This document shows, piece after piece, positions 31,221-42,000 of a stretch of DNA of 64,000 nt. The position numbers and the translations under genes were made by a program. Origin of the DNA: Anthracocystis setariae (Eukaryota; Basidiomycota; Ustilaginomycetes; Ustilaginales; Ustilaginaceae); the NCBI GenBank assembly GCA_928724745.1, contig CAKMXJ010000021.1, positions 124,001 to 188,000 on the forward strand. The letters are read 5' to 3'. The notes beneath the pieces are model-generated. The model searched no databases, was not told where the DNA came from, and saw nothing but the letters and a program-made list of their open reading frames with translations. Each line of letters starts with the position of its first letter. Position 1 is the stretch's first letter.

Positions 31221-32044
31221 TGTTGGAAATAGTAATCAGTGTATGGGCGATTGGGGTTACATCTTCCCAATTGGCAATGCACAGAAATTAACTGCATGGA
31301 GGCCGATGGGCCTGGCGGTTAAAACCTCTTCTGCCAAGGGTCAAGTACGGCAGGAATTTCCAATGTGCGGTAACCAATCACATCGAAAAAAGCGGAAAGT
31401 TGAGTCCGCGAACCCACCCCCTCAGGTTTCGAGGTGGGTTCGGCGACGCAACTTTCCGCTTTTCTCGATATGTTTCTCAACGATGATTGGCCCTTCTGTA
31501 CGGAGTTTTCATGGATTTCCATTTTCGTTCGACTTTCCGTTCCCTTTCTTTCATAAAAAAAAACAGGTTGTAATTGTGCTCAGGCAAAGCATTTCCCCGC
31601 CCCGCAAAGTTTCGAAAAATTGACAACAAAACGTATTAGATTGCGAATGTTAGTCTTGCACTGTGTGGCCGGAGTGGATTCTTCTGTGGAATCCTGGCAG
31701 ACTTGTCGTTCTACTATGGGATCTACCATTATGATTGGACAAGTTGACCTTTTGTATCTCTTGGGTTGAACCTCGAGATCTGATTAGAGTTCCCGGTTAC
31801 TCAGTGGAGATACTGTACTTCTTCCGCAGTAAGTCGGGGACTCCTGGCAGTCCGGTGGTCGTCTGTCAACCTCATTGGCTGCATTGGTTACCGCACGTCG
31901 GAGATTCCTGCCGTGCTTGACTCTTGGTAAAAAAAGATTTTCAACCGCCAGGCCCGTCGGCCTCCATGCAGTTTATTCCTGCGTATTGCCTATCGGGAAG
32001 GTGTAACCCCAATCGCCGATATAATGAAATCATGATTTCCAACA
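31221..32044. mobile_element. Inverted-repeat element with about 160-bp arms
   Basis: The arms 31221-31378 and 31883-32044 are reverse complements with roughly 80% matching bases, from GTTGGAAAT at the outside through GGCGATTGGGGTTACA, ACTGCATGGAGGCCGA and CACGGCAGGAAT to GGTAACCAAT at the inside. The 500-bp core has no ORF of note. The size (824 bp), long arms and lack of a transposase fit a non-autonomous DNA transposon (MITE or foldback type). No target-site duplication could be defined at the edges, so the true ends may lie slightly further out. Confidence 0.7.
31383..31468. repeat. Palindrome nested inside the inverted-repeat element
   Basis: TCGAAAAAAGCGGAAAGTTG (from 31383) is mirrored by CAACTTTCCGCTTTTCTCGA (ending near 31468), with GAACCCACC and GGTGGGTTC pairing towards the centre. 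The half-palindrome recurs at about 32407 and 32624 at the start of the G-rich repeats, so it looks like a dispersed unit. Confidence 0.7.
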
Positions 32045-32406
32045 GAAATCCTTATACTTTACGATATGACTCATGCTTGGAATTCAGGATGTATGCAGCT
32101 TTTGAAGCTCTCAAATTTGGGTATCGTCTAAAAAAAATTCATTATGCAAATTATGGGAATCATGGATAATCACAGAAGTGTTGTTTTAAGCTATCTAACG
32201 TATTATTTTTGAACGAAAATCGTAATGCACGGTTGAGCGGCGTAGACGGGTCGGACCATTACATTCATATCGGAAAAAAAGGGAAGAATCCATCCAGGAG
32301 CCACCCATCGCAGTCACTCCCAGTGGCTGCGAGCTGGCTCCTGACCGCAGCTATTACTTACAGCGGGTTTTAGTCTTGCGCTGCGTGGCTAGGGTGGATA
32401 TTCATA

Positions 32407-32900
32407 TCGGAAAAAGCTGAAAATTGAGTCCGCGAACCCACCCCCTCACCCATCCGGGGTGGTTGCTGGGGGGGTTACACCCCGGATCCACCCCCGAGCT
32501 ACCCGAGCCGCTCACGGTGCTGGTCGGGCAGGTTGCTGCTGCTACGCTCACTCAGGTACAGGCCTTTCCACGCAGGCACTCCAGCACAGCTTGGCCTGGC
32601 GTGCTAGCGTGCCTGTACACACATCGAAAAAAACGGAAAGTTCAGTCCCCGAACCCACCCTGTCACCCACCCGGGGTGGTTGCTGGGGGGGTTACACCCC
32701 GGAACCACCACCGAGCCACCCCGGGTGGGTTCGCAGTGAACCCAACCCGGGTGGTTGCTTGGGGGTGGGTTCGCATCGAACCCATCCCAGGTGGTTGCTT
32801 GGGGGTGGGTTCGCAGCAAACCCGCTCACGATGCTGGTCGGGCAGGGCGCTGCTGGTACGCTCGCTCAGGTACAGGCCTTTCCACGCAGGCACGGCAGCA
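32407..32900. repeat. Direct duplication with G-rich hairpin-forming tandem units
   Basis: Two related copies, about 32407-32615 and 32624-32900, share a GAAAGTT-like start, GGGGTGGTTGCTGGGGGGGTTACACCCCGG and an end TCAGGTACAGGCCTTTCCACGCAGGCAC. The second copy has an internal expansion (about 32719-32822) of roughly 40-bp units containing GGGTGGTTGCTTGGGGGTGGGTTCGCA with self-complementary GGGTTCG/CGAACCC parts. ORFs running across this block (for example 32459-33145 +) are repeat translation and not genes. Confidence 0.75.
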
Positions 32901-33109
32901 CAGGGAAATCGCGTAGTATATTGCCAAGAACAACGGTTGCGAGAGCGTTAGCGCTTGAAATCAAATGGTCGTTAGCAAGCAAATGCAGGCTTTGTGTCTT
33001 GATGCGATGGCGGCAGTGTGGTCGAGCCGGATTGTGGACTGTGAGCTTCAGAAGCAAAGCAAGACAGCAGCAGCGTGTCAGTATTGTTGGCAAAGGCGAG
33101 AGACGTACC

Positions 33110-34018
33110 ATGATGGAATCAACCAACCCGAGCTTGAGCCTGTAGGAACAGAGGTTGACAGTGAGCAAAGCATTGACTTGGAGCGAGGCGGTGATGGAGG
33201 AGACGACCTGGGCAATGAGCCTGTTGAGGTTGGTGAAGCCGGACGAGGCGATGCCAAGCTTGATGCGGCAGATGTTGTCGATGGCCTCATTGTCAACCAT
33301 GAAGAAACAGTCTGAGTTCTCGAGGATGGTGTGGATGGTGAGGACCGAGTTGTAAGGCTTGACAACAGAAGAGCTCATTTTGGGCAAAGGCCAGATGGAG
33401 AATTTAAGCTTGGCCTTCTTGACAGGCCATGGACAAGATGCTTGAGGAGGAGCAAACCAAAACCAAGACCAAAATTGAAACCTGTACCATGACCCCATGA
33501 CCAAGCAAGTGTTATGAATGGGATTATTGGGAGAAGTGGTAAAGGGTTCCGGCATTTAAGTGGTCGGGAGAAGCAACCCCAATTAGACGCCGGATTGGGG
33601 ATTGGGGTAGGCTGCGGCATTTCCCGGGGGGTATCCAGGAGACCACATATTCTCACAACCCAACCCCAGCACACTCACAACAGGATGTTGATTGTATTTT
33701 AGCTTACTCACTCTAGTAGGTGGAAATATCAGACCTTCTCCCAATCTCCCGCTCTCCCGCTCCGCTATCTTGGCAACAATCCCGGGAGCAACACCCGGTA
33801 CCACGCCCCTGGCCTTGATACAGACGCACAACCCCGTTCCGAGGTTCCCAGACCCCAGGAGCATAACAGCAAGTGGAAGACAAAAAAGCCCTGAAAACCC
33901 AAGCAGGCATCAGCAAGCTTGCAAACACGGTCAAGGGTCTGGTCAATGTGCTCCTTGCCGACAGTGTAGTGACCACAGGTGTATTTGTTGGCGGCATCCT
34001 CCTTTTATGAATGCTCGG
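33110..34018 (-). pseudogene. Alpha-tubulin pseudogene interrupted by a solo LTR
   Basis: Minus-strand translation between about 34018 and 33874 gives [19 protein letters not shown] then [21 protein letters not shown], the alpha-tubulin segment following the T3 loop. After the LTR at 33510-33868, translation from 33504 down to about 33115 gives a degenerate [11 protein letters not shown] phosphate loop, then [32 protein letters not shown] and [18 protein letters not shown]. The pieces lie in different frames with stops and substitutions (for example a stop just before KEDAANK), and both the N-terminal and C-terminal thirds of tubulin are absent. It is therefore a dead fragment, probably a decayed gene copy or a captured segment. 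No functional alpha-tubulin gene is in the window. Confidence 0.85.
33510..33868. repeat. Solo LTR, family A copy 1, inside the tubulin pseudogene
   Basis: A 359-bp unit with perfect terminal inverted ends TGTTATG..CATAACA and a perfect 5-bp target duplication GCAAG (33505-33509 and 33869-33873). Removing it brings the two tubulin parts together. It contains TTGATTGTATTTTAGC and CGCTATCTTGGCAACAATCC, which recur in copies 2 and 3. No internal retrotransposon genes are present, so it is a recombination product. Confidence 0.92.
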
Positions 34019-34024
34019 ACTTGT

Positions 34025-34330
34025 TGTTATAGTGAGCGGGAGTGGTTTTCCCCAATGGGTTCCCCGGATTGGGGATTGGGACTGACTGCAGCATCCCCCG
34101 GGGTGCTTGTGAACCTACGTCCTGGCGTGAACCAACTCACGTTAGGATGTCAATTGTATTCTAGCTTACTCACTCTAATAGGTGGAAATCACCAACCTTC
34201 TCCTGCTCTTCTGCTTCCCCGCTCCGCTATCTTGGCAACAATCCTGGGAGCAACACCCAGTACAATGCCCCTGGCCTCAACACAGATGCGCAACCACATT
34301 CCAAGGTTCTCAGACCCCAGGAGCGTAACA
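34025..34330. repeat. Solo LTR, family A copy 2 (diverged, shortened)
   Basis: 306 bp starting TGTTATAG and ending GCGTAACA, closely similar to copy 1 over CCCCGGATTGGGGATTGGG, CTTACTCACTCTA and CTATCTTGGCAACAATCC, but about 50 bp shorter. The flanks (CTTGT on the left, TTACA on the right) do not match, so either an older insertion has lost its duplication or one end is mis-set. Confidence 0.75.
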
Positions 34331-35094
34331 TTACAATCGACCTCCCCGTTGCCACCAATGCAGAGATCCAGCAAGCATGCAAACCCGCAGCCAGCATTGT
34401 CCCAACTCCCCGGATTCCGGGCTGAGTTTGGGAAGCCCTACTCCCTGTTGAATAGTCAAAAGTTTTATTACAAATCGAAGCGTTGGATTGGCAATGAGAT
34501 TGTTGATCTGAGCACAACACTAGGTACAGAGAGCACATCTTTGAGGAGGTGCGTTTATTGCTGTTGAGGTGGAGCGCATCGCTTTGATCATGTAATTGGC
34601 TTCCATTGCAGCCTCACAGTTGTTATACCTGTGGCCTAGTAGCAGCAAAGGTTGTCAATGTACTTGTACTTGTAACTAATGGTGCAGGGGTAGCTTGGCT
34701 GTCCTTGAGGAATGCAAAGGATATGTCTTGAGAGGTGTAATGCAATTGACGGTGAGCGTGAGTAGCTTGCCATCAAGGTGACTTATGTAGATACTGGGGA
34801 AGTGAGATTTGATTCAATGAATGGCAAGCACTAACTAGGATACATCACATGCTACTTATACACATGATGGAACTACAAAATGTTCTTCTCAGTTTCAATG
34901 TTTACCATGCAGACTCCATACATTACCCATGGGACATTGACTTGAAGTTGTGGTCACTTTGATGTTGAGGGATGCAACCTTGCAGGGTATCTCAAATAGC
35001 TTGCTGGCATTCCCTGCAAGTTGCCATTGAGTCTGGAACCTTGCTGTCAAGGTCAAGTCCAGACTCCCCCTGGAATGCCGGAAGCCTAGTGTTA
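34331..35094. other. Repeat-island filler without recognisable gene
   Basis: About 760 bp of A/T-richer DNA between family A copy 2 and family B copy 1. Short frames on both strands have no recognisable motif. A possible relic translation just after the LTR (ITIDLPVATNAEIQQACKP, + strand) ends at a stop within about 35 codons and matches nothing I know. Confidence 0.3.
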
Positions 35095-35099
35095 AGCGC

Positions 35100-35604
35100 C
35101 AAGGGTCTGACAACCTCTTGACTGTGCGGCGTGGCGTGCGGCGTGCGAGGCTTGGGCTTGAGAGCGCGTGGCGGGAAAGGTGGCCACAAGAGTCACCGAG
35201 CACAATCCTGAGGTTAATGGTTCTACTGTTGGGTCTGATATTCACTATTACTCTAGGTAACTAAGAATACAATCAACGACGGACAACAGGGAGGTGGCGC
35301 GCGGCTCCCACCTTATAAGGCGTCATGCGTGCCACGCGGCGCGCGCCTCTTCCTGGAACACGTGGGCCGCGCGCGACCCCAACTCACAACATATGGGTTG
35401 GACCCCTGTGTCAAACACTGCGCGGCGCGCCTCCGTCTTTGGGAAGCAACGCGCGATGCGCTCCTCCGTTCACAGCGCACCGCGCAGCTCACCCCTAATG
35501 GCACAACACCGCACGGCACGCTCACTCTCCTGCGTGGCTGTTGGACCGTGCGCTGGTCGGGAGCCTCTATCCAGCCGTAACAGAACCTCCGTCCAGCCGT
35601 AACA
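35100..35604 (-). repeat. Solo LTR, family B copy 1 (reverse orientation)
   Basis: 505 bp. Read on the minus strand it starts TGTTACGGCTGG and ends GGCGCTTAACA, and it is flanked by a perfect 5-bp duplication CCTAG (35095-35099 and 35605-35609). It contains a CCTTATAAGG TATA-like palindrome and GTTGATTGTATTCTTAGT, both shared with copy 2 at 37754-38255 in the opposite orientation. Near its right end the terminal TGTTACGGCTGG is present twice, 22 bp apart. Confidence 0.92.
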
Positions 35605-35957
35605 CCTAGGCCCCCTGGCGTCCCCAACATGTTGGACGTTGGGACCATGGGAGTCACCAAGCATGGGTCTGTGGGTCATGGAATGGGAGTGACAATGTCA
35701 AGGATAGTACCTTGCCGGCAAGGTGCTTTTGGTCAAAGCCGCATGTTAGACTTTTGCTTGTTGTATAGAAAGAATGACGGAAATTTTAGTCTCAGATTTC
35801 CAACACTCCCCATCAACCAGCAAAGTGTAACACAGTACAACTTGACTGACATTCTCAACAAAGTACATACATGTGGGGGGAACAAAATGGGAAGAGAGAA
35901 CAACAGAACTACAAACCTGAGACAAGAAGCAAGCTGAGCAAGCTTGCTGGCAAGGAC
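35605..35957. other. Repeat-island filler
   Basis: About 350 bp between LTR family B copy 1 and the cysteine-rich relic. No motif or gene was recognised. Confidence 0.3.
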
Positions 35958-36521
35958 CTAGGATTGATGGCGTTGGCAGAGGTCATGCATGACGACCAGC
36001 CTCTTGTCAACGTCAAGGTAACCAAGGGAGGAGAGGATGCTTTCCAGCACCCCAATCCCCCTGTTTGCATGTTGGTTGCATTTGGCGTACATTCCTTTGC
36101 TGTTGAGCGCGTTGGAGAGGGCCTCTGGCATTTGCTTAAGCTCCTCAGTAGATTTGTGCTGGAAGGGGTTGAGACCTCTGTAGGAGCTACAGTTCTTGCC
36201 GCTGACTGTGCATCCATCACACTTGTGTGTAACGGGCCCTTGCTTGTCTCCATGGTTGTCCTGCCCATTGCCATATGTGCATCTGAACTCTTGTCTGACG
36301 CATTGATTGCAGCCAGGTGTGTACTTGATGAAGCCTTCCTCCAGCTTGTCAGTGAGGAGGATGATATCAGCCTGAGTACTGCATTTGTTCCTGGCAGTTT
36401 TGGGGATTTGGAAGCGTCGGGTGACGTTGACATTGTCCAAACTCTTCCAGCTGGCAGGTGTCACAGGGCGATGTGGGATCCATGTTAAGGTTGGGTTACA
36501 GCAGATCTCACTGATGTGCAC
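35958..36521 (-). pseudogene. Cysteine-rich ORF relic with paired CX2CX6C motifs
   Basis: An open frame of about 188 codons on the minus strand without an ATG at its beginning (it opens with GTG). It is probably an exon or fragment of a larger gene cut by the LTR at 36692. Cysteines at residues 71, 74, 81, 101, 104 and 111 give CX2CX6C-X19-CX2CX6C, the same plan as the accessory ORF of the copia element (there X15). A helical C-terminal part (ESILSSLGYLDVDKRLVVMHDLC) follows. No longer family match is recognised. It could be a retroelement accessory gene relic or a decayed zinc-cluster regulator. Confidence 0.5.
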
Positions 36522-36691
36522 AATAAATTTGTGTTAACATGGATGAGAATCTGTGACCCTACTGGTGTACAATTAGACAGCGTCGGCATGCTGGTGCACA
36601 CAGCTACCATATTTTGATGGTGAGGACACCATGAGGAGCTAGTCTCCAACAGATGAGGAGGTACCTGATGCTTGCAGGTGGGCCAGGAGGC

Positions 36692-37049
36692 TGTTATGAA
36701 TAGGAACATCGGGAGGGTTAGTGGTTGGTTTTAGTATCAACGTGAGCAGGGGTAGTCCCCCCAATCATATCCTGGATCGGGGGTCGGGGCAGACTGCGGC
36801 ATCTCCCGGGGGGTATCCGGGAGGCCACATAATCTCACGGCCTGATTCCTCCACACTCATGTCAGGACGTTGATTGTATTTTATCTTACTCACTATAGTA
36901 GGTGGAATATAAGACCTTCTCCCGATCTCCTGCACTACCGCTCCGCTATCTTGGCAACAATCCCGGGAGCAACACCCAGTACCACGCCCCTGGCCTCGAC
37001 ACAGACGCACAGCTACGTTCCGAGGTTCTAAGACCCCAGGAGCATAACA
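36692..37049. repeat. Solo LTR, family A copy 3
   Basis: 358 bp, ends TGTTATG..CATAACA, with a perfect 5-bp target duplication GAGGC (36687-36691 and 37050-37054). It is nearly the same length as copy 1 and shares its internal landmarks, including CTTGGCAACAATCCCGGGAGCAACACC. Confidence 0.92.
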
Positions 37050-37054
37050 GAGGC

Positions 37055-37660
37055 CGGGTTTATGTAAAGATGCGCAAGCCCCTATACATGCACTGGTGCT
37101 GGAGTAGTGGGTTGGCTGATGCTGGTGACAATGGCTGGGCCTGTGTTGCTGGGAAGGTATATATGATCAAGTTCATCAACAAGTGGAAGAGCTGGAGGCT
37201 CATCCACTCTACACACTCTCTTACACAGTACATTCTGTTCTACACTCTTTGTTGTCTTGTTACATAGCAATAGCAGCGCTGTTGCTACATACCTGTGTGC
37301 CTCTGGTTGAGTTGGAGAACATCAGACAACATCAGTATACACTGACAACACAGCCAGCACGCTGTACAACATCACTGTCCTGATCCGTTACCACACTCAG
37401 CATTGCCCAATAGCGTCAACGACGCCTCCTCAATCCTTGCATTGCTCTACCAACGGTGCAACATCCTCAGTCTTAGATTAGTTTGCCCTCTACTTGCTGA
37501 AGGAGTCCCTATTCTTGTGTTGTACCGCACAACCTCTGAGCGGGGCAACAACAGTGCACTGCCAACATTCACGTTACCATCTGTTAATGTGGACTGCGCT
37601 GAGATCCACGGTAACCTTGCAGTAATGTGGATCCCATTGTCTGTCGCATGCGCTGACAAA
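37055..37660. other. Repeat-island filler
   Basis: About 600 bp without a recognisable gene. Several short frames are open on both strands but show no motif. Confidence 0.3.
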
Positions 37661-38643
37661 GCACACCTAGAAGATGAGTGATGAAATTTTGAGCTGCTCC
37701 AGGTCTGCTCACCAGTACATGGCTGAATAGATGTTGTTTTAGCCATAACTTTGTGTTACGGCTGGGCAGAGGTTTCCAGCCAGCGCGCCATCGGAGCACT
37801 GCCCAATGGCCGTGCCGGGGAATGGGTGCACCGCGCAGCGTAAGGCCATTGGGGGTGCACCGCGTGGTACGCTGTGAATGGAGGGGCGTGCCACGCATTG
37901 CTTCATGAAGACAGGGGCGCACTGCGCAGTACTTGCCACAGGGGTTCACCCCATATGTCATAAGTCAAGGTTGCGCGCAACCTACGCGTCCTGGAGGAGG
38001 CGTGCGCTGCGTGGCACGTGTGATGCCTTATAAGGCGGAAGCCGTGCCACCTCCCTGTTGTCCGCTTGTTGATTGTATTCTTAGTGACCTAGAGTAATAG
38101 TGAATAGCAGACCCAACGGTAGAACCGTTAACCTCAGGATTGTGCTTGGTGACTCTCATGGCCACCACTCCTGCCACGCACCCTCAAGCCCAAGCCTCAC
38201 ACACTGCATGCTGCACCGCACAGTCAAGAGGTTGTCAGACCCTTGGCGCTTAACACTTTGCTGCTATTGATGCTAATGAACATCTGCAAAGAGGTGTGTG
38301 CTGATGACAGTGTTATGAATGAATCAAGCCATGTTCAATATAGTATTAGCCAAGCCATCACACTGCTGCATTGGTCTCAAGAACATGCAAAATTCAAGGC
38401 AGCACAGCTAGTATCAAATTTGCATGTATTTCAGCCCCAACATTAGCTACATCAGCACATATCAATCTCATAGCTTTGATAGCTTGCTGTATGAACAACT
38501 GTTGTTCAGTGGTGTACAGCTAAGCAGATCTTGTTGAACAGCAGTAGCAGCAAAGTTATGGCTAAGACAATTTTTTTATGGCCATGTACTGGTGAGCAGA
38601 CCTGGAGCAGCTCAAAACTTCGACACTCATACTCTAGGTGTGC
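37661..38643. repeat. Inverted duplication split by an LTR
   Basis: The left arm is 37661-37753 plus its continuation 38256 to about 38272 after removal of the LTR. The right arm is about 38537-38643. They are reverse complements, with GCAGCAAAGTTATGGCTAA, CCATGTACTGGTGAGCAGACC and TGGAGCAGCTCAAAA shared. The loop between the arms is about 265 bp. It may be the termini of another non-autonomous DNA element. The LTR entered after the duplication formed. Confidence 0.7.
37754..38255 (+). repeat. Solo LTR, family B copy 2
   Basis: 502 bp starting TGTTACGGCTGG and ending GGCGCTTAACA, flanked by a perfect 5-bp duplication CTTTG (37749-37753 and 38256-38260). It is close to the reverse complement of the unit at 35100-35604. 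No coding sequence is present. Confidence 0.92.
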
Positions 38644-39069
38644 CAGCTCAGAATTGGGGTTGCTCAGGTGTGCAACAAGGAGTGGGTTGGTGAGTGCTGC
38701 TCAACCAGAGTACCCTAGCCATTCAACAGGCCTTTGTCAATGTTGTGTTGCAGGTGCTACACCATCTCAAAGAGAGCATGCCATTTTCACAATATTGCCA
38801 TCTGCTGTAGGATTCAAAAAAAAGCGTCTGCGTCGGTACTACAGATGCGTCGGCACCACTGTAACTACGTTACACAAGTTTCAATAATATGAGAATAAAA
38901 TGATGGTTCAGGAACAGGAAATGTTGACAAGCTTCAGAGTTGGTGGTTGTCGGGAACGGTGTGAACTCAGCCAAAGTGATCATGCAGGTCACTCACATCA
39001 GTCGTGGTGGAATCCAACAAATTGAAATTTGCGTCGGTACTACATGTAACGGCAACATGCTTTGCAAAG
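38644..39069. other. End of repeat island and 3' flank of the ALG3-GAA1 gene
   Basis: About 425 bp downstream of the fusion gene's stop codon (the gene is on the minus strand). No repeat or gene was recognised. It should hold the poly(A) region of the fusion transcript. Confidence 0.35.
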
Positions 39070-42000
39070 CTACGCCTTCAACCAAACCCCCATGTGAGCC
39101 TGCAGCACAATTGGCAGGTAAGCCAAACAAGTGATCGGCACCGTTGCCGATCCAAACAGATTCCAATGCTTCATCAACTCCTGCACACCCTCCCCCAACA
39201 TGTTGATTCCCCGATTTTGGAGAAGCGCAGCCCAAAGCACAGGGTTGAACAGCGTCACCGCTGCTGCTCTCAAGGTTTGAGTCGGGAGAGAGGTCGAGAC
39301 CGAGGTCGCGTTGGGTGTGGGTCGCCCCGAGGAGATGCGTAGAGCGGCGTAGGTGATGAGGGCGAGAACCGTGGCCAGAGCAAAGTTGAGCACTGAGAGG
39401 ACGGCGGTGAGCATGCCGGCTTGGAGGTAGGCGAAGGAGTGGACGAGGGATCCGATGCGTCGTGCGCGCTTGGTAGAGGTTCGCGAGCGAATCAGGAAAG
39501 CGCCAACAGCTGGGAACAGTAGCAGGGCCGACGAAGCTGCTACCATTGTCCCTCGATTGACAAAGGGCATGCCTGACAGCCCAGCGGCGAGCGCCTCGCA
39601 GTGCCAAAAAGTTGCAGCACCCAACACCACGGTCGTCCCCACACAAGCCCCAGCCATCCCAACCGGCCTCATTGACTCCCTCAACGTGTCTGCGTCACTG
39701 TCCACCTCCTTCTTGCCCTCGCTATCCTGCAAGGCTTTCTTCGCCACATGCTCCCTGTACCAGCCCAAGGTTGGCGTTTCCGGCGGCACATCTCCCTGCT
39801 CGCTTTCGATCGGTCCCAAAGACTTGAGCACAGCTTCTCGATCCTGTCTTGAGATCTTCTCTTCGCCAAACCAGATTCCTAAACCGGCAATGGTGAGCGC
39901 AATCGAAACGAAGAGCGGCACCAAAATCACCACGCCGATGGGCGCGAATCTTCGTGTGTTCAAGAGCAGGTAGAAGAATTGAGAATGATGCAGCCTCTCC
40001 AAAAGATTCGACATGGATCTCACAAAGGATTCGATCATCCTTCCCATGTGCAGGAATCCATATGGGCCTCTGGCTGGGACCGCGAAGAGGGTGACCGCAT
40101 CCACATGGTGGCGCTGGAAGACGCCATGAGGACCGCTCGCTTTGCCAGTCACTCCAAAACCGACCTGTCTTGCAGCTGCACGGAGACCGTTTTCGTAGTT
40201 CCACAACTCGTACTCGACATCAGACCTCAACGAGATGTTGAGTCGCTTGGCCAGTCGCTGGGCACTTTCTTTGAGGACGGATCGTTGGGTTTTGTCACCA
40301 AATCTGACGTCCAAGCCTCCGGCTACGGTCTCGATCACCCGTACGATGGTGTTGATGACGTCCATGTTGGGCAATTGGCCATCGAATCCCTCGTACTGCA
40401 CAATGAGCGAGTCGAACGAGTCCGAGGGGTAGTCGATCGAAATGGCATTCCACACTTGCGACCCTCCCGCGCTGACTGGGTCAACAATGAGGCTGTCAGG
40501 AATACTGCCGAAGTAGGCCGAGGACCAGGCATTGATGCCATCAAGATGCCCGTCAGAGATCACAAAGATGAGGTCTTTGCTGAGATGCGCTTGGGTGGAG
40601 AGGTAACGTGCAAGGGCGAGAATGGATGCTACACCACGAACGTTGATCCTTCCTCTCGAGTCAATGAGGGGTTCGGTTGAGTTCTCGCCGGCAGACGCAA
40701 ACGGATCGTCCTCGCCCTTCCATCTACTGCGCCAGCTTGCGGTGAGCACGATGGCCTCCCTTCCGTCAATCCTAGGCGTAGCTGATCTGGCGTAGACATT
40801 GGTTCCCACCAAGGCCGAATCTTTCTCCGCCAAAAGAGCATCGTACTTGTACTGCTGCCTATTGGCCTCGAGACCATAAGACTGCAGCTCGGAATAGACA
40901 AAGCTGGCCCTTTCCTCGCTGGTTGCGTTGCTCAAGAACCCAACCTTCTCTGAAAGCATATCGGAATACGTGACGTCAAAGTAGTCCCAATATACTTTGG
41001 CCTGACCTGGTTGGAGAGCGTTTTCGTCGATGTAGGTGCCCTTGGAGACGGGAGACATGGGGTGTGGCACCACAAAGATGAGAGCGAGGGCAGCGAGGAC
41101 AAGGCAGGGGCGCAACAGCAGCGACATTCGTCCGAACAGACCCAGCAAGCGGCGGCGGGTGGCCATGCGACGTCGAAAGGCACGTCGTTGTTCAGCTTGC
41201 TTGGCCTTTGTTGCTTGGCGCTTTGCTTTCTTGCGTTCAGACTCGGCCTCAGCCTCGGCCTGATCTTGTTGGTTGTGCTCTGACTCGGCGTCGGTATCTT
41301 GCCTCATGGCGAGGAGTGAATTGACCTCCTTCTCCTCCTTGTCTATGTCACTGCTTCTCATGCGCTTGTCATGTGCGAGATCGGGCAGGCTGAAGCAACC
41401 AAGAACGATTAGCGAATGACACGCCAACAGTACCATGGATGACTCGGGCGTTGAAGGAAATACGTTCCAGCACCATTCGAGCGCCAAAGGCACTGCCAAC
41501 TTTATGATGATCGGTAGCTTTGAGAACCACAGCAGGATTGGGACTTGGTGGAAATACCACGAGTAGAACTGGTAATGCAGACTTCTGGAGCAGAGGATGC
41601 CGACGAGATTAGCTGTGAACGCGGCGCAGAGGATGGCGCGTTTGGAGTGTTGGGTGAGTTGATGGGACTTTGGGTGCAAGTTGCGCAAGACCCACTGCGG
41701 GCCTTGCTCGGCGATGGCTGTCCATCGGAAGAGACCAAGGAGGGTGAGAATGGCGAGGTGGAGGGCGAGGAGACCACGGGCAAAGTTTTCATGCAGGAAG
41801 GTTTGTTCGGATAGGAAACGCCAGTTGACGGTCCAGATGTAGAGGAAGACTCTTGAGAAATCGAAGGCGGATGAGAGGTAGGCACTGGCATCGTGCAGAG
41901 TAAAAGGGAGCGAGATGAGCACCTGAACTGCAGCCGTCAGGAAAAGGTATGAGAGAGCGCCGAGAGCACCAGTGTAGACGAACGCTGCGGCAGCAATGCC

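Noticed and set aside
32424..33145. Two overlapping + strand ORFs of 175 and 228 codons
   Set aside because: They run through the G-rich tandem repeat, translate to repeated Gly/Pro/Thr patterns and have no family match.
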